The notes below the pieces were generated by a model. The model made no database searches and was not told where the DNA came from. It was given only the letters and a program-made list of their open reading frames with translations. Positions 44,901 to 54,812 of a stretch of DNA of 64,000 nt are shown in pieces; the first letter of the stretch is position 1, and each line of letters opens with the position of its first letter. The stretch spans positions 1,589,001 through 1,653,000 of the forward strand of contig CANJKZ010000108.1 of assembly GCA_947471745.1 (NCBI GenBank), written 5' to 3'. This DNA comes from Closterium sp. Naga37s-1 (Eukaryota > Streptophyta > Zygnematophyceae > Desmidiales > Closteriaceae). Both the position numbers and the translations under genes were made by a program.

Positions 44901-46846
44901 ACTCACCCGTCACACGAAGCCCACGTGGCCAGGCTGCCACGTGGCAGGCCCAGGTTGATGAGCCAATAGGGCTCCCCCACCACGGCGCTCTCTGATTGGC
45001 CGGGCACGCGCCACTGCTTGAGGTGGCGTGGAGGGAAGGCGCGGATGAGATTGTCGAGAGCAGAGGCGAGCCAACCTGCTGCTGGGGAGTTGCTGTGGTG
45101 GGGAGAGGGGGGGGGGGAGCGGAGGGGGGCGGGGAGAGGAACACGAGGGGGTGGAGGGGAGGGGCAGGCAGGGGTAGGAACGAGAGAGATTGAGGAGGTG
45201 GGGAGGGAAAGCGCGGACGAGAGTGTCGAGAGCAGCGGCGAGCCAACCTGCTGCTGGGGAGTGGCTGTGGTGGGAGGGGAAAAGGAGGTGGGTTGGAGGG
45301 AAAGGGGGAAGGGAGCAGGGGGAATGGGGGAGCGGAGGGAAAGGGGGGGAAGTGGGGGCAGGGGAGGGGGACGTGCGCCCCCTTGCGCCCTGTTGTGTGT
45401 CCGATTCATTTATACAAGCTCCTCTCCTCCTCACCAACTCACCATCTCTCCCCTTTACCTCCTCTCCCCACTCGTCCCGTACAGCCCCTGGTTGAACATC
45501 ACTGGTTGCGGCCCCCTGTGCCCCGGAAAAGAAGAAGGCCACTGGCGCCATGATGCCCACCCCCCCTGCTCCCCCGACTCCCCTATTTTTCGTATTCTCA
45601 GAAAACAGATTCAGCATACAACTCCCCATACCCCTCTTACTTCCCCAACCTCCCTGTTCCTCACCTCCGCTCCCCACTCGTCCCGTACAGCCCCTGGTTG
45701 AACATCACTGTCTGAGGGCCCCTGTGCCCTGCACAAAGGAAGGCCACTGGTTTCATAATCCCTGACCTCCCTGCTGTTCCCCCAATTCCCCCTACTCCCC
45801 ATACCCCTCTACTTCCCCAACCTCCCTCTTTCTCACCTCCTCTCCCCACTCGTCCCATACAGCCCCTGGTTGAACATCACCGGCTGTGGCCCCCTGTGCC
45901 CCGCAGAGAGGAATGCCACTGGGCAAACGAAGTGCTTGCAGTGCGCACCCAATTTACTCACCTCCGCTCCCCACTCGTCCCATACAGCCCCTGGTTGAAC
46001 AGCACCGGCTGCGGCCCCCTGTGCCCCGCCGAGAGGAAGGCCACTGGCCCGCCCACCACCGCCACTGTCACTGGCAGCCGCTGCACCACCAGCTGGGGGG
46101 GAGGGGGAGGGGGGGGGGAAGGAAAAGGGGGGGGGGGGGGGGGGAGGGAGGGGGGAAGGTGCGGGCTTGATTATGGTCTTGAATAAAAGAGGAGCCTGAC
46201 TGATCTTCAGTGCAAGCAGCACCATATTCTCCACGGTCTGGGTTCACAATTCAAAATATAGATGCCATTCTCGCACTCTCTATGCTCACACCTTGTACAG
46301 GAACATGTCCAGCCGCAGCATATCCCCTTTATAAGACACCGCGCGCCTCAGAGCCGCGGCCGGCAAATGCGGCTGCCACTGGAGCGCATCTGCAAGATCG
46401 CATGGCAGAGACTGGCTCGCTCTCGACCAATCAAACTCGTCCACGTCAGCAGCAGCATTCTGGCCACCGTTCCCTACGGAAACGGGCTGCAAACCGCCTT
46501 CTAGAGTGCCGCTGGGATATAAACCCTTCCCTAACGGAGATCCCGAGGAATTCGTCAAAATCCGATTCGTCAAATCCGATCCCTGTGCGCTCCACCTTCC
46601 TGAATTGCGGAAATTCGCCTGGAAGATGTTTTTTGGTGCGTTTGACAGGCCAGCTGTGTTCCCTGAGACTGATCCGACGTTGCCGGTGCCGAAGCTACTT
46701 TGCACGTTTGGCGGAGAGGTGGAAGGAGAGGAGGTGGAGGAGGAGGAGGAGAGGAGACCGCTGAGGAACGCAAACCAAACGATAACGATCGCGAGCAGTG
46801 CTAGTAGGGAGGCGACTAGCCGGCTAGAGCCCCGCGTCGGCCGCAT
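38985..46846 (-). CDS. type II membrane protein with SGNH-hydrolase-like fold, possibly inactive
   Basis: Minus-strand exons are 46846-46292, 46092-45962, 45092-44907, 44571-44420, one near 44360-44265 (acceptor unclear), 42690-42508, 41175-40893, 40019-39741 and 39394-38985. Residues about 10-35 form a signal anchor after a basic start. Blocks resemble the SGNH esterase family of plants and algae: PVTVAVVGGPVAF (block I), DDVDLVIAELALSD, MYDTILQHLLLRW, AVVLVNFFSFCR, TVLAQYYSLPVLSTRDAFF, then PTAEQARTKYADVI and a Cys-containing beta domain (YLAHANGSSIFGKLQC). The usual catalytic Ser after GG in block I is Pro, and the usual His before the PT of the last block is replaced (ALPTAEQ), so activity is doubtful. 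A lumenal Golgi role on wall glycans is only a guess. The seven-residue-scale choice of exon copies in 41.6-44.4 kb is uncertain. The donor after 40893 would be GC-AG. Confidence 0.65.
39444..39663. repeat. 74-bp direct repeats split by two perfect palindromes
   Basis: Direct copies 39444-39517 and 39590-39663. The palindrome TTTTGAGTCGACTCAAAA occurs twice between them, at 39524-39541 and 39571-39588. The second copy restarts two bases after the second palindrome. Confidence 0.9.
40085..40350 (-). repeat. extra copies of the SGNH exon IDRLTEIHxDND
   Basis: A near-complete copy of the first half of exon 40019-39741 lies at about 40345-40190, with its CCCACAG acceptor and an open frame. A shorter decayed copy is at about 40140-40085. 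Confidence 0.8.
40394..40466 (-). tRNA. trnA-AGC: tRNA-Ala (anticodon AGC)
   Basis: The 73-base cloverleaf reads GGGGATGTAGCTCAGATGGT at the 5' end. The anticodon loop is CTTAGCATG, so the anticodon is AGC. The T loop is ATCGATA between GGGG and CCCC, and the discriminator base is A. The G3:U70 pair, the alanine identity element, is present. Compared with usual plant tRNA-Ala, position 67 is U and makes a U6:U67 mismatch, while the outer T-stem pair is U-A where C-G is common. No CCA is encoded. It lies inside an intron of the SGNH-like gene on the same strand. Confidence 0.95.
40581..40608. repeat. 28-bp perfect palindrome of the dispersed family
   Basis: The core TTTTGAGTCGACTCAAAA is extended by GTGAC on the left and GTCAC on the right. 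It is the longest TCGA-centred member and shows the probable full consensus, since GTGAC/GTCAC remnants are seen next to other members. Confidence 0.9.
40609..40875. repeat. 28-bp minisatellite seeded at the palindrome
   Basis: About nine units of TGCTGATTGGAAAGTCATGA plus TTGGAAGA. The array starts on the right edge of the 28-bp palindrome, and the unit contains AAAGTCA from the palindrome arm. Confidence 0.9.
41225..42440 (-). repeat. array of copies of the SGNH exons TVLAQYYSLPVLSTRDAFF and VPGYRLKDI
   Basis: Seven or so partial copies of exon 42690-42508 (its second half with the CAG/GTAAG or GTGAG donor) occur at about 42430-42330, 42290-42195, 42110-42005, 41985-41875, 41855-41745, 41720-41610 and 41530-41480. 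Three of them are in a 135-bp tandem of high identity. Two copies of the start of exon 41175-40893 lie at about 41335-41230 and 41455-41405. Confidence 0.8.
42930..43187 (-). mobile_element. solo LTR, Copia-like, with 5-bp target duplication
   Basis: A 258-bp AT-richer island between GAGAC at 42925-42929 and GAGAC at 43188-43192. It starts TATTAGAAATAG and ends TTCTATCA, close to the TG..CA ends of plant Copia LTRs with one changed base at the start. It contains a TTAAGGCCTCGTGCC stretch like an LTR promoter region. There is no internal coding part. It interrupts an array of exon copies. Orientation is uncertain; the strand given is tentative. Confidence 0.6.
43193..43560 (-). repeat. 105-bp repeats, four units, each carrying a palindrome
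   Basis: Units of 105 bp consist of a copy of the start of the SGNH exon (QDPFTDVS-like, CCATGCAG acceptor) followed by the palindrome. Palindromes are at 43236-43253 (TCGC centre), 43341-43358 and 43446-43463 (TCGA), the first two extended to 24 bp with GAG/CTC ends. The spacers are identical, so this is not a CRISPR array. Confidence 0.9.
43700..44400 (-). repeat. three copies of the SGNH exon pair YDTILQHLLLRW / AVVMVNFFSFCR
   Basis: The pair occurs three times with a period of about 250-260 bases (44471-44265, 44213-44005, 43952-43740). Only the copy nearest exon 44571 joins directly. The frame of FFSFCR is kept in all three. Confidence 0.8.
45110..45960 (-). repeat. extra copies of SGNH exon 2 and exon 3 starts
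   Basis: Partial copies of exon 46092-45962 (VAFLSAGHRGPQ...NQGLYGTSGER) with GTGAG donors lie at about 45915-45840, 45745-45665 and 45540-45455. A partial copy of the exon 3 start lies at about 45260-45205. Confidence 0.75.
46097..46158. repeat. G-run tract in SGNH intron 1
   Basis: Runs of up to about 18 G on the plus strand, C on the transcribed RNA sense. It could form a quadruplex on the template strand; it could also contain assembly errors in run length. Confidence 0.7.
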
Positions 46847-47526
46847 GGCCAGCAACTAATGGGACGGGACGGGAGTAACCGGAACGTGATTGCTGACGAG
46901 CTCAATTGAATTTCGAGCAGGAATTGGCCAGCGTTGTAGGATGTGGTTGCATTCCTTTCTGATTTCTGTAACATCTAACGAGTAAAAGTTCTGAAACGGT
47001 TAGTATCTTGTAGTTGGATCAACACCATAAGCCGTATGAGTTCAAATCTTTCGCTTACGTGGTTGCTGGTGGGATGCTGTGGAAAGCTCGCTTCCCGCTT
47101 CCTCACTGGACTGCAATTTTCTGCTCGCACACTCGTGGCTCGTTTTCTCACTCGCCATATCAGCATGTCCACGCTGGCAAGATGAGGCTTCCAGGGTCTC
47201 CTTTGCTCCGCGTTGACTGACGATCAATGGTACGATTTTCCAGGCGTGCGCGGCTCGGGCCACGTTTCCCTTCCCCCCAACCCACTTTACATCGCGACTC
47301 GCTGACTGATCGCAGTGTCCTACTACCCGAACCTTTTTAAAACTCACTAAACATCGTGTCAAACCTGTATATTCGGACGCTTTCGCTACACTTCCTCTCG
47401 CAGCAACACACCACCAAGGAAACAACTAAACTTCATCAGTCCAAAATCGATCGCATCTATTGTATTCGCCTCATTTATTCACAGACCAATTCACGCCTTT
47501 CGAGGTCAGCCAACTCTACGCCACCA
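46847..47526. other. divergent promoter region between SGNH and TL17-like genes
   Basis: 680 bases between two start codons on opposite strands, so a shared or back-to-back promoter. No clear TATA box or repeat is seen. Confidence 0.5.
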
Positions 47527-50500
47527 ATGGCCGCGTCCGCCGTTGCCGTGAGCTCCCTGAGCGTCTCCCGCAGCGCATCCGTCGGCGTCGCCTCGACTCT
47601 GGGATCGGAGGTGCTATCGTCGTCGTCGCTGAAACGCCACGTGGCCTCCATTCCCGGAGTCCGTAGACGAAACGCGGCTCTCGCGATTCGTGCTCAGATC
47701 GACGGCGAAGACTGGCCAAGTGCGTCCACGTGTCACCTTCATATTTTACCTTGAATGAGTTGACCGAGTTGACCGAATCGCGGCAGTGCAACGGACCAGT
47801 CCTTTCTAGTAACTATATCACCCCTGTCTTGAAATGTCTAAAATTGTTCCCTCGGCCGATGATGTCTCATCAGGGCGATTTACCTTGCCCAGGCACCCTT
47901 CAGTCCTGGATTCTCACATCCTTCCATCGCATTGCTTCTTACGCCGCGTTTTCTTGTATCGCGTACGGCAGGACACGCAGCGCAATCCGGAGCGAAGCTG
48001 CTCGCAGCGGCGGCGATCGCGGGATCTCTCGCGCTCGGCGCCGTGGGGCTGCCGCCAGACGCGGCGCAGGCGGCGCTGAACCGCTTCGAGGCGGAGACGC
48101 GCGGCGAGTTCGGCATCGGTTCCGCCGCTCAATACGGCTCCGCCGACCTAAGGTGAAGCATCTAATCGCCTTACTTCAAACGCGGCGCCACGGACTTTTA
48201 AGAGAATTATTATACCCTGTGTGTTGTCCTACAAGAAAACAAAACCAGCAAAAACATTTCAACCTGCACCTTTCCTACCCACCCCACCTTCCCCCCACCT
48301 CCCCCGCCCGCTCCCCTCCCTCTTTCCGCGCGGCGGCGCAGGAAGACGGTGCACCGGAACGAGAACTTCCGGCGCGCCAACTTCACGTCGGCGGACATGC
48401 GCGAGGCGGACTTCAGCGGCAGCGTGTTCGCGGGGGGGTACCTCGAGAAGGCCGTCGCTTACCGCACCAACTTCGAGGGTGAGAAGGAGCCTCAAAACTC
48501 TTCTCATAGCACGCAATCTTAAACGGAATCACGTTCGCGAGAGGGTAAGGCGGTCTTGTTCTGAAGCGCCTCGAAAGTCGCGAGGCGGACTTCAGCGGAA
48601 GCGTGTTCGCGTGGGGGTACCTCGAGAAGGCTGTTGCTTACCGCACCAACTTCGAGCGTGAGTTTAGCACGCACCAATTTAAAGGGTGGGTTCAACCCTT
48701 GAAGGGCGGAACAGTCCTTTGACGGACTGCAATTGCATTGCATTGCTCATCATGCAATGCAATTCTGGCAGCCTCCTCTTCCTCTTTATATATCTTCCTT
48801 CCTTCTCGCTCCTCCCATCTTGTGTCTCAGTTTCCGTTCCCCCTCTGCTCTCCTCCCTTTCGTCCCCTCTTCCCCTCCCCCTCCCCTTCCCGCCCTCTGC
48901 TTGGTCATCCAGGAGCGGACTTTACAGATGCGCTCATGGATAGAATGGTGAGTCGTGCTCCCGCAATCCTTGAGGTGCGGTGTGCTGGGTAAATCTCTCG
49001 AGAGCCTCGGGCATCCCTCGTCGGTTCTGGCGGTATGCTGGGTGAAATCGACTCGATCTCGGAGTACAGCATGCGAAATTGCACACTAAATTACCCTCGT
49101 CGGTTCTGGTGGTATGCTGTGAAGTGAGGCAACAGTGAGACGACCTCTGATGAGGCGGATCTACTTCAACGATAGACCTCTGTGGCGCCTTGGAAACACT
49201 GACGATGTTATGGCGAATGTGGCACTGACAATCTGGCCTCATTGCGGCACTGTGGTCCTCATGGGCCACAATGCTGTGTCCCCCGTCGTTGATCTTTACC
49301 TACTCCTGGTTTGACGCTTCTGCCAGGTAATGAACGAGGCGAATCTGACAGATGCAGTGCTGCTGCGGGTGATACCGTTGCGAGCTATCTCACCATGCTC
49401 TGTTTCTGCTACGCCTGCCAGGTGCTGAATGAGGCTAATCTGATGGACGCGGTGCTGCTGCGTGTGGTGCTCACTCGCTCCGACCTGGGAGGGGCCATTG
49501 TGGGACGCAACGCCTAGTCCCACGCTGTTAATCTTGTCGCTCTCTGGGTTTGTCGCACCTTCCAGGTGTTGAATGAGGCGAACTTGACGGACGCAGTGCT
49601 GCTGCGCGTGGTGCTCACTCGCTCCGACCTGGGAGGGGCCATTGTGGACGGGGCTGACTTCAGTGACGCCATCCTCGACCTGCCGCAGAAGCAGGTATCG
49701 TATGTCCGGTGTGGCCAGCACTAGGGGGTGTCAAGTAGTTGGCGGTCGACTCACGGACTACTGAATCATCCTGGGAGGGGCCATCGTGGACGGTGCTGAC
49801 TTCAGCAATGCCATTCTTGACCTGCCGCAGAAGCAGGTATGTCTGGTGGCGCCACCCTTACCGTGTATATCTGGAAGTAATTGGCAGTTACCTTAGTGGA
49901 TTCCGCATCGACCTGGGAGGGGCTATCGTGGACGGCGCTGACTTCAGCGATGCCATTCTTGACCTGCCGCAGAAGCAGGTGCGTCTGGTGGCGGCACCCT
50001 TACCGAGTATACTTGCAAGCAGTTGGGAGTCGAGTCGAGGAGGGGCCATTGTGGACGGTGCTGACTACAGCGACGCCATCCTCGGCCTGCCGCAGAAACA
50101 GGTATGCCTGGTGAAGGCTCGACTTGGAGGGTATATCAGTCATCAGTTTCGTGTCAACTCAGTGGGGGGTACATCTTTCAGTAGTCACTGTGGCTTCTGA
50201 GTCGACCTGGGAGGGGCCATCGTGGACGGTGCTGACTAAAGCGACGCCATCCTCGACCTGCCACAGAAGCAGGTGCATCCATGAGAGGCACACACGCAGG
50301 AGGCACAGTTCAAGTAAGCCAGGGGGGGGAACCCAGTGACGTGAGGGCCTCCTCTGTGTCAGTGACATATGTAACACCTCCCACGCCGCCCACACCTCCC
50401 ACTCCTCCAACTCCTCCCACTCCTCCCAGTAAGCAAGCGGCATAAGGGGAGAACCCAGTGACAGGGATGGTCACAAGGGCTTTTTAGTCTCCCTGGCATC

Positions 50501-50747
50501 TCCCACAAACATGTAACACCTCCCATACCTCCCACCCCTTCGCCTTCAACAGGCACTGTGCAAGTACGCGAAAGGGGAGAACCCTGTGACAGGCATGGAT
50601 ACAAGGAGGAGCCTTGGGTGTGGTAACCGCAGGGGCAATGCATACGGCTCTCCATCGTCCCCTTTATTGAGCGATGCACCGAAGAAGTTTCTATCCAAAG
50701 ATGGATTCTGTGACGATAGCTCAGGCTTGTGCAATGCTTCCATGTAA
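47527..50747 (+). CDS. TL17: TL17-like thylakoid lumen pentapeptide-repeat protein
   Basis: Exons are 47527-47719, 47972-48152, 48342-48478, 48913-48947, 49566-49694 and 50553-50747, giving 289 residues. The order is a Ser/Arg-rich plastid transit part, a lumenal signal with AIAGSLALGAVGLPPDAAQA (Tat/Sec-type end AQA), then EFGIGSAAQYGSADL, NENFRRANFTSADMREADF, LNEANLTDAVLLRVVLTRSD, DGADFSDAILDLPQKQ and a Cys-containing end ALCKYAKGENPVTGMDTRRS. Pentapeptide A(D/N)LXX repeats form a right-handed beta-helix. The match to plant TL17 is close along the whole length. Its biochemical role is not known. Exon phases all agree. Downstream of exon 5 there are several partial copies of that exon, and exon 3 also has a copy, after a damaged palindrome. 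Confidence 0.93.
48555..48665 (+). repeat. copy of TL17-like exon 3 after a damaged palindrome
   Basis: The exon 3 end (CGCGAGGCGGACTTCAGCGG...AACTTCGAG and donor) recurs at about 48578-48663. It begins directly after TTCTGAAGCGCCTCGAAAG (48559-48577), a decayed member of the palindrome family. Confidence 0.8.
49320..50275 (+). repeat. copies of TL17-like exon 5
   Basis: Exon starts with CAGGTNNTGAATGAGG lie at about 49325, 49420 and 49564. The exon end (GGGAGGGGCCATYGTGGACGG...CAGAAGCAG and donor) is repeated after the functional exon at about 49770-49837, 49911-49979, 50037-50102 and 50206-50273. The later copies keep the pentapeptide frame but lack acceptors. Confidence 0.85.
50279..50552 (+). 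repeat. duplicated terminal-intron block before TL17-like exon 6
   Basis: Pieces of the exon 6 start (GTAAGCAAGCGGCATAAGGGGAGAACCCAGTGACAGGGATGG region, 50429-50470) precede the functional exon at 50553, and a shorter one lies at 50308-50345. CTCCCAC/CTCC repeats fill 50375-50430. Confidence 0.65.
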
Positions 50748-50756
50748 TGTAACTGC

Positions 50757-50887
50757 TTAAAGCTCGTGTCTCATATTTTTCTCCGTTTGTCACTTGGTTG
50801 GTTGCGTTTAACACTTGGTTGGGCTCCGTGACTGGTTGGCGAAATCCCAGGTGTTAAATGCTTGTAAATATGAGACGCGAGCTCTAA
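50757..50887. mobile_element. MITE copy A, TTAA-flanked inverted-repeat element
   Basis: Ends are TTAAAGCTCGTGTCTCATAT and the inverse ATATGAGACGCGAGCTCTAA, about 131 bp. Inside, GTTTAACACTTGG pairs with CCAGGTGTTAAAT. It has no coding capacity. It matches copy B at 58910-59075 at both ends. The right flank CTAA is one change from TTAA. Confidence 0.8.
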
Positions 50888-51493
50888 GAGTAAACACTCA
50901 GCTGCTGCAGCAATAAATACTGTCATAATGTCTTCAAAGTACCGTAGTGAAAATCTCTACAGCAACGTACGGTAACAGTCAAAGTTTAACTAATACGGTA
51001 CCATGCTAGAAACTTCAAATAGGCATTGATTAGTCCACCATCAGGCATTGGACTTGGTTGCTGTACCATTGGTTGCCGAACGCTTATTCACCCTTTTGAA
51101 CTAGCCCTGAGTTTTACAGGTCTACTGTAAACTAAACTGAAACAGGCAATGGCCTGTCTCTTCATGGTGCAAATGCATAGCAATTCTCATATTTCACTAC
51201 ACTCTATAACCAAACGGCATGCACATACAATGTGAAATAACCCTGCCTGACTGGATTGCGGTCTCTACAATCTACAAATACAACGAGGAGCTCATACCTT
51301 ACAACAGAGGCAACAAAATCGGGTGGGAACGACTTGGAAGCAAGATCAACTACCAGAAGGAAAATCAAACCATAGGAATACCGTACCAGCTGGTACCCAC
51401 AAGAAATATACTGGTAGGTTGCGTCCAAATATCGCTGTCCATTCCATTGTCGTCCCCTCCCCTCCCCATCCATCTCTGCTGCAACCTTCACAA
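50888..51493. other. intergenic between convergent TL17-like and SHMT genes
   Basis: AT-richer DNA with no recognisable gene; it should hold both 3' ends. MITE copy A lies at its left edge. Confidence 0.45.
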
Positions 51494-54400
51494 TTATTGT
51501 CCATCAGTGACCGATCTACCAGTATCCCCCAACCTCGGCTTCTCCTCGTTATCATCACATCTCCTCGGCATCTTCTCCCCGGGCATGTCAAACTTCTCCG
51601 CAAACTTTTCTACAGCTGCCCGAAGCTCCTGCACTTCTGCAGAATCAGCCAGCTGATCTACCCCCCCTGCTCCTGCCCCCCCTGCCGCTGCCCCCATCCC
51701 ACTCCTTGGCCTCTTCCCTCCAATCATCTGCGCCCCACTCTTCACCCCACCCTTTCCTCCAGACCCCATAGGACCAGCAGCAGCAGCAGCAGCAGCACCA
51801 CCACCACTGCCGGAAGCAGCAGCACCACCGCCAGCCGCTGCCGTAGCAGGGCCAGCAGCAGCACTGCCACCACTCGAACTGGGAACAGAGAGCATTCCAG
51901 TGGCAGGTGAAGCAGAGGCAGCTGCGGGGGAGGGCGAGAGGGAGAGCTGCAGGCGCTGCGAGTGCAGCGAGCGCTGGGCGATCTGCACGGCCCTCACGAG
52001 GAAGTCGGCAATCCTGTCCATGTCCGCCTCCTTGCATCCGCGTGTGGTCATAGCTGGCGTGCCTGGAGGAGCCAAAAGGAACGAGGAAAGGGAGGGAAGG
52101 AAAGGTTGAGTTGCGTTGCGACCGAGGCGCGTCAAAACAAAATTTCAGCGAAGGGAGGAGAGAACGAGGGAGGAGAGAAGAGAGTAAGGGGTGAAGTCAA
52201 GAAAAGCTACTTGCAAATATCCTCAATCATTCTCAAACGGATTCTTGACTCCAGCACAGCAGACTTGCAAGGCCAAAGCCTATACACAGAGACTATACAC
52301 ACAGACACGCTACTCACCGATGCGGACGCCGCCAGGCAGGGCCGAGTTGTCTCCAAAGACGGCGTTCTTGTTGAGCGTGATGCTGCACGCCTCGCACACC
52401 TTCTCGAATCGCCCCCCCGTGAGGCCGAGCGGGCGCAGGTCCCACAGCAGCAGATGGTTGTCCGTGCCGCCCGTCACTATTCGGCACCCCCGCCGCGCCA
52501 GCGCCGCTGCTAGCGCCCTCGCGTTGCGCTTCACCTGGATGGCGCGTTGGGAGGACAGGCGGGGCGAAAAGGAGAAGGGCGGGGCGAAAAGGAGAAGGGC
52601 GGAGCGGAGGGGCGTTAGGGAGGAACACGAGTGGGAGGGTGCGAACGGGCCCAAAAAGGTCGCATAGACTCGGAAACCTCATGGCATGCGAAACTAGAGA
52701 GAATTACGAATAGCATGGTTGCAATTGACATCAGCACAGGCGCACAAAAAAGGAAAAGAAAAAGCAAGAACAGGCGCCGCGCGCATAAAAACATACCTGG
52801 ATCATGTACGCGCGGAACGCGGGAGACGCCGCCTGCTTGAGCGAGACGGCGAGCGCGGCCGTGTGGTTGTTGTGCGGGCCGCCCTGCATGGACGGGAACA
52901 CCGCGAAATTGATTCGATCCTCCAGATCGTACACCGGCACCCGCGCCGACGGCGGAGGCGGCGGCGAAGCACTCGCTCCCCCTGCTGCCGCCTCTCCTCC
53001 CCCTCCGCCTCCCCCGCTCCCCCCTGCGCCGTTTTTACAGCAGTTGCTGCCTCCACAACAACAACGCGCGGTGTTCGCGCCTGCTGCCGACGCGCCGCCG
53101 CTATTCCCGGCGGTTTCCCCTCCGCCGGCGCCGGCCGCGCCCATGGTAGCCGACGCGGCAGCGGCGCTGCGGGGAAAGACGATGGGACCGCGGCGGTAGA
53201 AAACAAGCCCGCCTCTGGGTCCTCGTAACGTCTTGTGTGTCGTGCTGGTTACCACATCGGCGAAATCAAACGGGCTGTTACACTCCTGCGCCGCGACGAG
53301 CCCGCTAATGTGCGCCATGTCGCACATAAGAATCGCGCCGCACTTGTCCGCGATGCGGCGACACCGCGCGAAATCCCACTCGCGCGGGTACGCGCTTCCG
53401 CCCACCACCAGCAGCCGCGGGCGGTACTCCTGCGCCTTCTCCTCCATCCGCTCGTAGTCGATTAATCCAGTAACGGGGTTCACCTTATAAGGAAGCGTTT
53501 CGAAATAAATCGACGCGCCGGAGACTTTCTTCCCGCCGTTGGTATAAAACCCGTGACTCAAATGCCCGCCGGAGGGAAGATCCAATCCCATGATCCGATC
53601 TCCTGGCGTCAGAAGCGCCGTGTAAACCGCAAAATTCGCCGACGTGCACGAGTACGGCTGTACGTTCACTCCCCACCGTTGCGGGTCGAGATGAAACGCG
53701 GCGAGCGCGCGGTCGCGGCACAGATTCTCCACCGCGTCGATCCACTGGTTTCCGCCGTAATACCGCGCTCCGGGCATCCCTTCCGAGTACTTATTCGTCA
53801 TCGGGCTCCCTAGCGCCTCGAGAACCGCCTGCGAGGTGAAATTCTCCGACGCGATTAACTCCAGGCAGCTCCGCTGCCGCCGCTTCTCTCCCTGAATTAA
53901 TCGCCAGATGTCCGGATCCGCTTCTTCTAGGGACGAGTTACCCCACACGCTAACCGGCTCGAAGGCCGCTAGGTCCTCCGCGTTAGATCGCGAAGATCCG
54001 ACGGGCACGATCGCGCCATTGCCGAGTGAGCTGCTGCTTGCCTCCCCGGATGGCTCCAGCTTCGTTCGCACGACGGGCTTGCGATCGGACTCGACGTCGA
54101 CGTCGCCGTCGCCGTCGCCGTCGCCAGGCTCGCCTGCGAACTCGCGATTGGGACGCACGCAGGGAGCGCTGGATGATCTATGATGCTTGTTGGAGCGCTG
54201 CGATTGGTCCGCCGACTGCTGCGACTGTTGCTGCGACTGCTCGAGACTAGGCGACGGGCTCATGAAGACAAAAGTGGGAGTCGGCTCGCGGCCGTTCCCG
54301 GAGATGCCGGCACCAAACGAGGGCGAACGAGGCTCCTCTTTGGCGAAGAGAGGCTGCGGTGAAGCGCGATGTGCGCTGTCCTGCTGCATGTGTTGATGTT

Positions 54401-54812
54401 GCTGTGACTGCTGCTGTTGTTGTGGCCTTACTATATCCGGCTGCAATTGCTGTTGCTGCTGCATGTGCTGCTGTGCATGAACTTGCTGCAACAGTGCTTG
54501 ATGCTGATGTTGGCTTTGTAAAAAAGGATGAGTTGAGTTGAAATTAATGGCGGAGCGGTCAGGCGAGCCGCGTCCCATGTGCGGGTTTAACTTGCAGGCG
54601 AGAGCGGCTTGCTGCGGGAGAGCCTCGGACGGCGAGGAAGAGACGGCGGTAAACGCGGAGGGGGTATTGAAGAAGTTGAATGACGAGGATGAGTTTTGCG
54701 GTTCGTGCTTCGTGGGATGCTCGGGCTCAGGCTTTAAAATCGAGCCAGAAATTGAGGAGGTGTTATGAGTGGTCTGCAGCAGCTGGAGAGTAGGAGAGGG
54801 AGCCATGCGCAT
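51494..54812 (-). CDS. SHM: serine hydroxymethyltransferase with long N-terminal extension (SHM6/7-like)
   Basis: Exons are 54812-52797 (2,016 bases), 52534-52318 and 52062-51494, giving 933 residues. The enzyme interconverts serine and glycine with tetrahydrofolate and uses PLP. Motifs seen: [89 protein letters not shown] (Lys of the internal aldimine), [33 protein letters not shown] and [13 protein letters not shown]. About 300 residues precede the domain, Gln-, Ser- and His-rich with basic patches; long N-terminal extensions mark the plant SHM6/SHM7 group. Two further low-complexity parts are unusual: a Gly/Ala/Ser insertion of about 75 residues with CCCGGSNCC after [10 protein letters not shown], and an Ala/Gly stretch inside the C-terminal helix region. 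Start MRMAPS or MAPS, six bases apart. Confidence 0.92.
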
